This document shows positions 60,039-64,000 of a stretch of 64,000 nt of DNA, piece by piece. The translations under genes were made by a program, and so were the position numbers. The notes beneath the pieces were generated by a model. The model was not told the origin of the DNA and did no database searches. It saw only the letters and a list, made by a program, of their open reading frames with translations. The stretch is from contig OZ024889.1 of the NCBI GenBank assembly GCA_964017195.1, forward strand, positions 51,242,418 through 51,306,417, given 5' to 3'. Source of the DNA: Siderastrea radians. Its lineage: Eukaryota; Cnidaria; Anthozoa; Scleractinia; Rhizangiidae. Position 1 is the stretch's first letter, and each line of letters begins with the position of its first letter.

Positions 60039-60726
60039 TTGGATACCCAATATGTATCACTTTCATTTTTTTCGGCTGATTTTGAACATTGGAACATTTC
60101 TCAGTGGCTGCACTAGAATCTCAGTTTTGCACTTTTTGACGCCATCAAACTCAAATACAAGTCACTCTTACAGGCGGCCAAAGCTGGGGAAGTAACCGGA
60201 CCCGTGGCCGCTACAAAACGCCAATTGGCAGCACATTGTGGGTTTAGCGTACTTCAGTGGTATTGGGCCGTTATTTTTCAGTTTGGTTTAGTAATGACGC
60301 AAGGATTCAGTCACTCACATGTTAGGAAATTAAATAGGGGATAGTTATCAAAATAATTTAATGAAACAACACTGATAGTGCTCCTGAATAAACTGCCTAA
60401 AGGTGTTATGAGCTTACCAGCCACCCGCCTGATGAAATCAGTGGTCACAGTGCATCAAAATACCAATCTTTTCATGAAAGTGCCGTAACCCGGGGGGGAT
60501 TTTTGCACGGAAATGAAGCAGCAACAAAAATCGCTTGTTGCATATACGGCTAAGGGATACAACCTAGCCGCAACTTAGCAGTGGTATGTAGCAGGGGACA
60601 ACGGGGACGTGTCCCAAGGAAATATTGCGGCGACACGTCTCTCTGATTGACGGGAAGAACAACAAGACATCACGTCTTTGATACACACTCGACGCACTCA
60701 AAAACTTTAAAACGATATCAACACTG
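60039..60726. other. Mostly non-coding, with one open stretch of unknown origin
   Basis: From about 60117 to 60343 a plus-strand frame without ATG at its start stays open (reading through Y-K-S-L-L-Q-A-A-K-A-G-E-V-T-G). It could be an exon or a chance frame. No motif is recognised. Confidence 0.3.
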
Positions 60727-60985
60727 TTAAAATTGCGGTATTCCGGCATATATTTCGCTCCTCGAGCCTCGCCAGCCGTACGCTAAATTCGAAGTAAAAT
60801 AAAATTTGAATGATCTCTGCACTTTATTATGTCTCTCCTTACAATGTTTCCACAAGGCCGCTCGCTCTTCCTTATTGCTAATTGACTTCTTGTGTTCCTT
60901 CCCTCTGGTATACGCGCTTCTTGATGTTTCTCCCACGTAGATGTTGTTACACTCGGTACACTTGATTTCATATGTTACGCTCTAG
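60727..60985 (-). mobile_element. Penelope-like element remnant (GIY-YIG endonuclease)
   Basis: The minus strand encodes E-C-N-N-I-Y-V-G-E-T-S-R-S-A-Y-T-R-G-K-E-H, then A-L-W-K-H-C. The Y-V-G ... R-x3-H spacing is that of the GIY-YIG nuclease attached to Penelope reverse transcriptases. The reverse transcriptase part is absent and the frame is broken upstream. Imperfect 47-bp inverted repeats (60739-60785 and 61032-61078) flank it. Confidence 0.7.
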
Positions 60986-61761
60986 TTTTACATTTCATTA
61001 GTTCTTACATGACCAATTTGACAATTTTATTTAGCGGACGGCTGACGAGGCTCGAGGAGCGAAATATGTACCGAAATACCATTACCCTTTTCAAAGAAGT
61101 GCTCAAATCCATTAACTTCTTCTCTGATTTAGTGGAAATTCTCTGCCATTTCCTTCGCGGGGACTATCGGCTTCTGTCAAACTCACCACATATAATATTT
61201 GCTTTTCTGCCTCGCAGCTGATAACAGGCAAGTTCAGTCCATTCAAAGTTAAATTTTATTGATTCACTGATCACAGTTGCTGTAGTTCTGTCACTAAATT
61301 TGAAGAATCGGCGGTGCACAATATATAGCTTGGCAAAATTCATCCTCGGGCCAACGCAAGACATGTTACGTCATTTTCATTTGTCTTCTGACTCTCATCG
61401 ACTACAAGCAAAAGCCAATCAGCGCGCAAGAATTCACTCAGGTTTTGGAACAACATCTCTGCTATATTTCCCTAAGTATATACATTGTTGTCGCTGCTAT
61501 ATGTCACTGCAACATGTCCCAGCAACATGTCCGCTCGTGTTATGGCACCTTGATGTTCCCACTGGAAAAATTACAAATGCAATCGTGAGCTTTGCTATTA
61601 CGGACTGAATTAGCTTGCTCTGCAGGTATCTTAAGAAACGTGATTCTTTTAATTTGTTATGAAACTACTTTGGCTTTATCTGTCTTTTTATTATAAGTAA
61701 TGTGGTATCCCAGTGGCTAAATACATGTGGCATTTCCATTTATTGCGACTACTCAACAAGC
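60986..61761. other. Gene-free stretch
   Basis: Apart from the right arm of the Penelope-flanking inverted repeat (61032-61078), nothing is recognised. Confidence 0.45.
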
Positions 61762-62217
61762 TACCGTGTGGCAGTTAATTTTTCCAGGTTCTAATTTTTG
61801 CGATTTTTGCGGTTTTTTTCGCGATCCGCAAAAATAAGTTCCCACAAAATAAAATTACTGCAAATTTTTTCCCCAAAAAAATTTACTCCACTGTAGAAAT
61901 TATATACAAAAATATTGATTTGAAGGTGAAAATGCCATAGATAACTCGGTGGATAATACATCAAGTAGTGCCTAGTTATTTTCGATCCATTGTAGTGCGT
62001 AATTGAGTGACATTCCCATATTGTGTTATTGGTATTCTGATTCCTTTTAGTGGGCCTTTAGTAGTTTCATTTGAACGCGACTTCCAGAAAATCGCAAAAA
62101 TTAATACCCAGCAAGAAACACCAGTCTTTTCAAATTGCAAAAATTAGTTCCCGCAAAACACAAAAAATCGCCAATCCGCAAAATTAAACTCCCGCTAAAA
62201 TTTAGTGCCACACGGTA
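61762..62217. mobile_element. MITE with TA flanks (Tc1/mariner-type)
   Basis: The termini TACCGTGTGGCA (61762-61773) and TGCCACACGGTA (62206-62217) are inverted, and TA at each end fits a TA target duplication. The interior is made of inverted blocks rich in AATTTTTGCG and CGCAAAAATTA. No coding capacity. Confidence 0.75.
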
Positions 62218-62390
62218 TCTCCGTTTGTTTAATCAGAAAAGTTGAACAAATGCGATTAGTTTACAAAATACGACCTGTAGGCTTTTCCCAATTTAATGAA
62301 ATATTCCATTTATGTCAGTCAAAACAATTTGTTACACTGACAGGTGGAAGAACATTCGTAATGTAAGAATTAAGGAAAACTGACCAAATA

Positions 62391-63332
62391 ATGAAGAAGT
62401 TTGAAACGAATGATGAAAACCAAGAGCTACCGAAGGGATCTATATGTTCGGCTAGTGTAGACCTTATCCATGACGAGGAACATGTAATTAGTTCGTATAT
62501 TGCCTTGGCTCCAAATGTCATTTTATCCATAACAGCATTACTTGGAAATATCTTAATTTTACTCGCTCTTCGTCGGGCATCGTCGCTTCACGCACCATCG
62601 AAACTCTTATTTCGTTGCCTTGCAACAACTGATGTCTCCGTTGGCCTCATTTCCCAACCTCTTTTCATCATCCACGTCTTTTCGGTCATCAACAAACGAT
62701 GGAAGCTTTGTTTTATCAGCGAACGCTCGGCGTACATCACCAGCGCTGCTCTCTGCGGAGTCTCTGTGTTAACACTGACTGCAGTCAGCGTTGACAGACT
62801 TTTGGCTTTAAAGTTAAGGGTACGCTACAGAGAACTTGTAACTGTTAAACGAGTGCGGGTCGTTATTATCTTTATATGGCTTGTAAGCAGTGCCAATGCT
62901 TTGTTGTACTTATGGGATCCGTTTGTTTACCTAATAGGTTGCTGTATTGTAATAGTGGCGGCCGTTTCTATTGCCACCTTTTGTTACTCAATAATCTACT
63001 TTAAACTTCGTCATCAAAAGGTACAAATTCAAGATCAATTGAACCCAGGACGCCGGGATGGAGCAGGAAAATTCAACATAAACAAATACAAAAACACAGT
63101 GTACAGTGCCCTCTGGGTTCATTTAACATTAGTAGCTTGCAACGTGCCATTTGTTATTGTGACAACAGTGAAAACGATTCATGGGATTAATCCATCTGTA
63201 TTTGTAGCTGAAGCCTTCGCTGCTACATTGGTTTATCTCAACTCATCCTTGAACCCTATTCTTTATTGCTGGAAAATCAAAGAAGTGAGGGAAGCAGTTA
63301 AAGAGACGGTAATACAACTCTGTTGCCTGTAA
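62391..63332 (+). CDS. Class A (rhodopsin-like) GPCR, intact
   Basis: 313 residues from ATG 62391, single exon. L-G-N in TM1, L-H-A-P-S-K in the first loop, T-T-D-V-S-V-G in TM2, S-V-D-R-L after TM3, C-N-V-P in TM6 (tryptophan again missing) and N-P-I-L-Y-C-W in TM7. The acidic, serine-containing N-terminus has about 40 residues. It belongs to the array subfamily and faces away from the receptor at 57859. Ligand and coupling unknown. Confidence 0.9.
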   Translation: MKKFETNDENQELPKGSICSASVDLIHDEEHVISSYIALAPNVILSITALLGNILILLALRRASSLHAPSKLLFRCLATTDVSVGLISQPLFIIHVFSVINKRWKLCFISERSAYITSAALCGVSVLTLTAVSVDRLLALKLRVRYRELVTVKRVRVVIIFIWLVSSANALLYLWDPFVYLIGCCIVIVAAVSIATFCYSIIYFKLRHQKVQIQDQLNPGRRDGAGKFNINKYKNTVYSALWVHLTLVACNVPFVIVTTVKTIHGINPSVFVAEAFAATLVYLNSSLNPILYCWKIKEVREAVKETVIQLCCL

Positions 63333-64000
63333 CTTTTAAAATGTTTAGACACACTAATAGGTGGCAGAGTCCCTTTCAGGACATAGGCGAACTACTGAAG
63401 CGTCAAAAGCGAAAACTGCAGCGATACCGCAATTTATTTCGGGATCACAACAAACGTGAATAGCCTCCTTTATGCACTATTATATATATGGCTTAACTAA
63501 GAGAAAAGTCCCCCGCTGTTTCAATTGCCTAAAGACACTTCGACGGTCAAGGTCAAAACAATAGCGAGTTTGTTGTTCTTTACTGAGCAGCACCTTTTCG
63601 TATGTTGATAGTAGGGCAGGGAAATTCTCGGTCCTTAGCTTTACATGTTTGTTTAAAAAATCTACCTATTTTAACTTTCTTCTCCAGCTGCTTCTCCCTC
63701 CATAGTTGCCAACTACCACCTACTTATTCGATGCAACACGAATATTTGTTTTACAATTTTAATGCTTGAAGGTCATTTCACGTGTATAGAAAACAAGTAT
63801 AGCAATTTGTTTGCCTTAAAGAGACATCTACGAGATCGTGAGTATCGACGAGGGATTTGGAAATGCAAAATAGCTGAATACAACTCGCGCTGAAAGAACA
63901 TTTTACCAAAGTGCAATAGGCACATATTGTCTGGAAAAGAAACTAAAATAAAGAAAAATTGGAAATAAAAAGTCTGAGGACAAGTGATTTTATCAGGCCG
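63333..64000. other. Gene-free end of window
   Basis: No frame or repeat is recognised. Confidence 0.45.

Noticed and set aside
60117..60343. A gene from the open frame with A-A-K-A-G-E-V-T-G
   Set aside because: No start codon near its beginning, no motif and no neighbour support; kept only as a note.

Overview
The window looks like nuclear DNA of a cnidarian, probably an anthozoan such as a coral or sea anemone. It is AT-rich, its host genes are intronless class A GPCRs of a kind expanded in cnidarians, and it carries tRNA-derived SINEs, MITEs with TA, TTAA or 6-bp target duplications, a LINE 3' end and a Penelope-like GIY-YIG remnant. No species is claimed.

Layout: (1) 1-3.2 kb: a possible C2H2 zinc-finger ORF and a 2.06-kb long inverted repeat. 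(2) 3.2-20.5 kb: a tandem GPCR array in which a unit of about 7 kb (receptor A plus receptor B) occurs twice (3,233-10,442 and 13,967-20,462), with a third, decayed partial copy between. Only receptor B of the second unit (19,278-20,198) is intact. (3) 20.5-29.7 kb: an intact GPCR of another subfamily (22,928-23,971, minus), a large tetranucleotide microsatellite, a MITE and otherwise gene-free DNA. (4) 29,738-52,406: a 22,669-bp, apparently complete Maverick/Polinton (adintovirus-type) element with terminal inverted repeats and a perfect 6-bp target-site duplication. (5) 52.4-64 kb: host DNA with a TTAA-flanked MITE, tandem repeats, two intact GPCRs (57,859-58,809 minus; 62,391-63,332 plus), a GPCR fragment and a Penelope remnant.

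The Polinton carries a full virus-like gene set. Replication and integration: protein-primed family B DNA polymerase and a retroviral-type integrase with a chromodomain. Virion formation: double-jelly-roll major capsid protein, three paralogous penton-like proteins, A32-type packaging ATPase, adenain-like protease, a parvovirus-like phospholipase A2 protein and several small Arg-rich proteins with a shared Q-R-G-G motif that the protease may cut. Accessory or regulatory genes: a SLOG-fold protein, a GRF zinc-finger protein, a RING-like protein, a pair of small paralogs, and overlapping acidic/basic ORFs containing an LxCxE match. Most virion genes lie on the minus strand in a tightly packed block (36.4-48.1 kb). 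Plus-strand genes start from three divergent promoters, two of which (34.5 and 50.0 kb) are inverted copies of each other. A tRNA-like gene with Pol III boxes and an oligo-T terminator lies between the ATPase and protease genes.

All readings were made by eye from the sequence. Family names rest on motifs; no database search was run.
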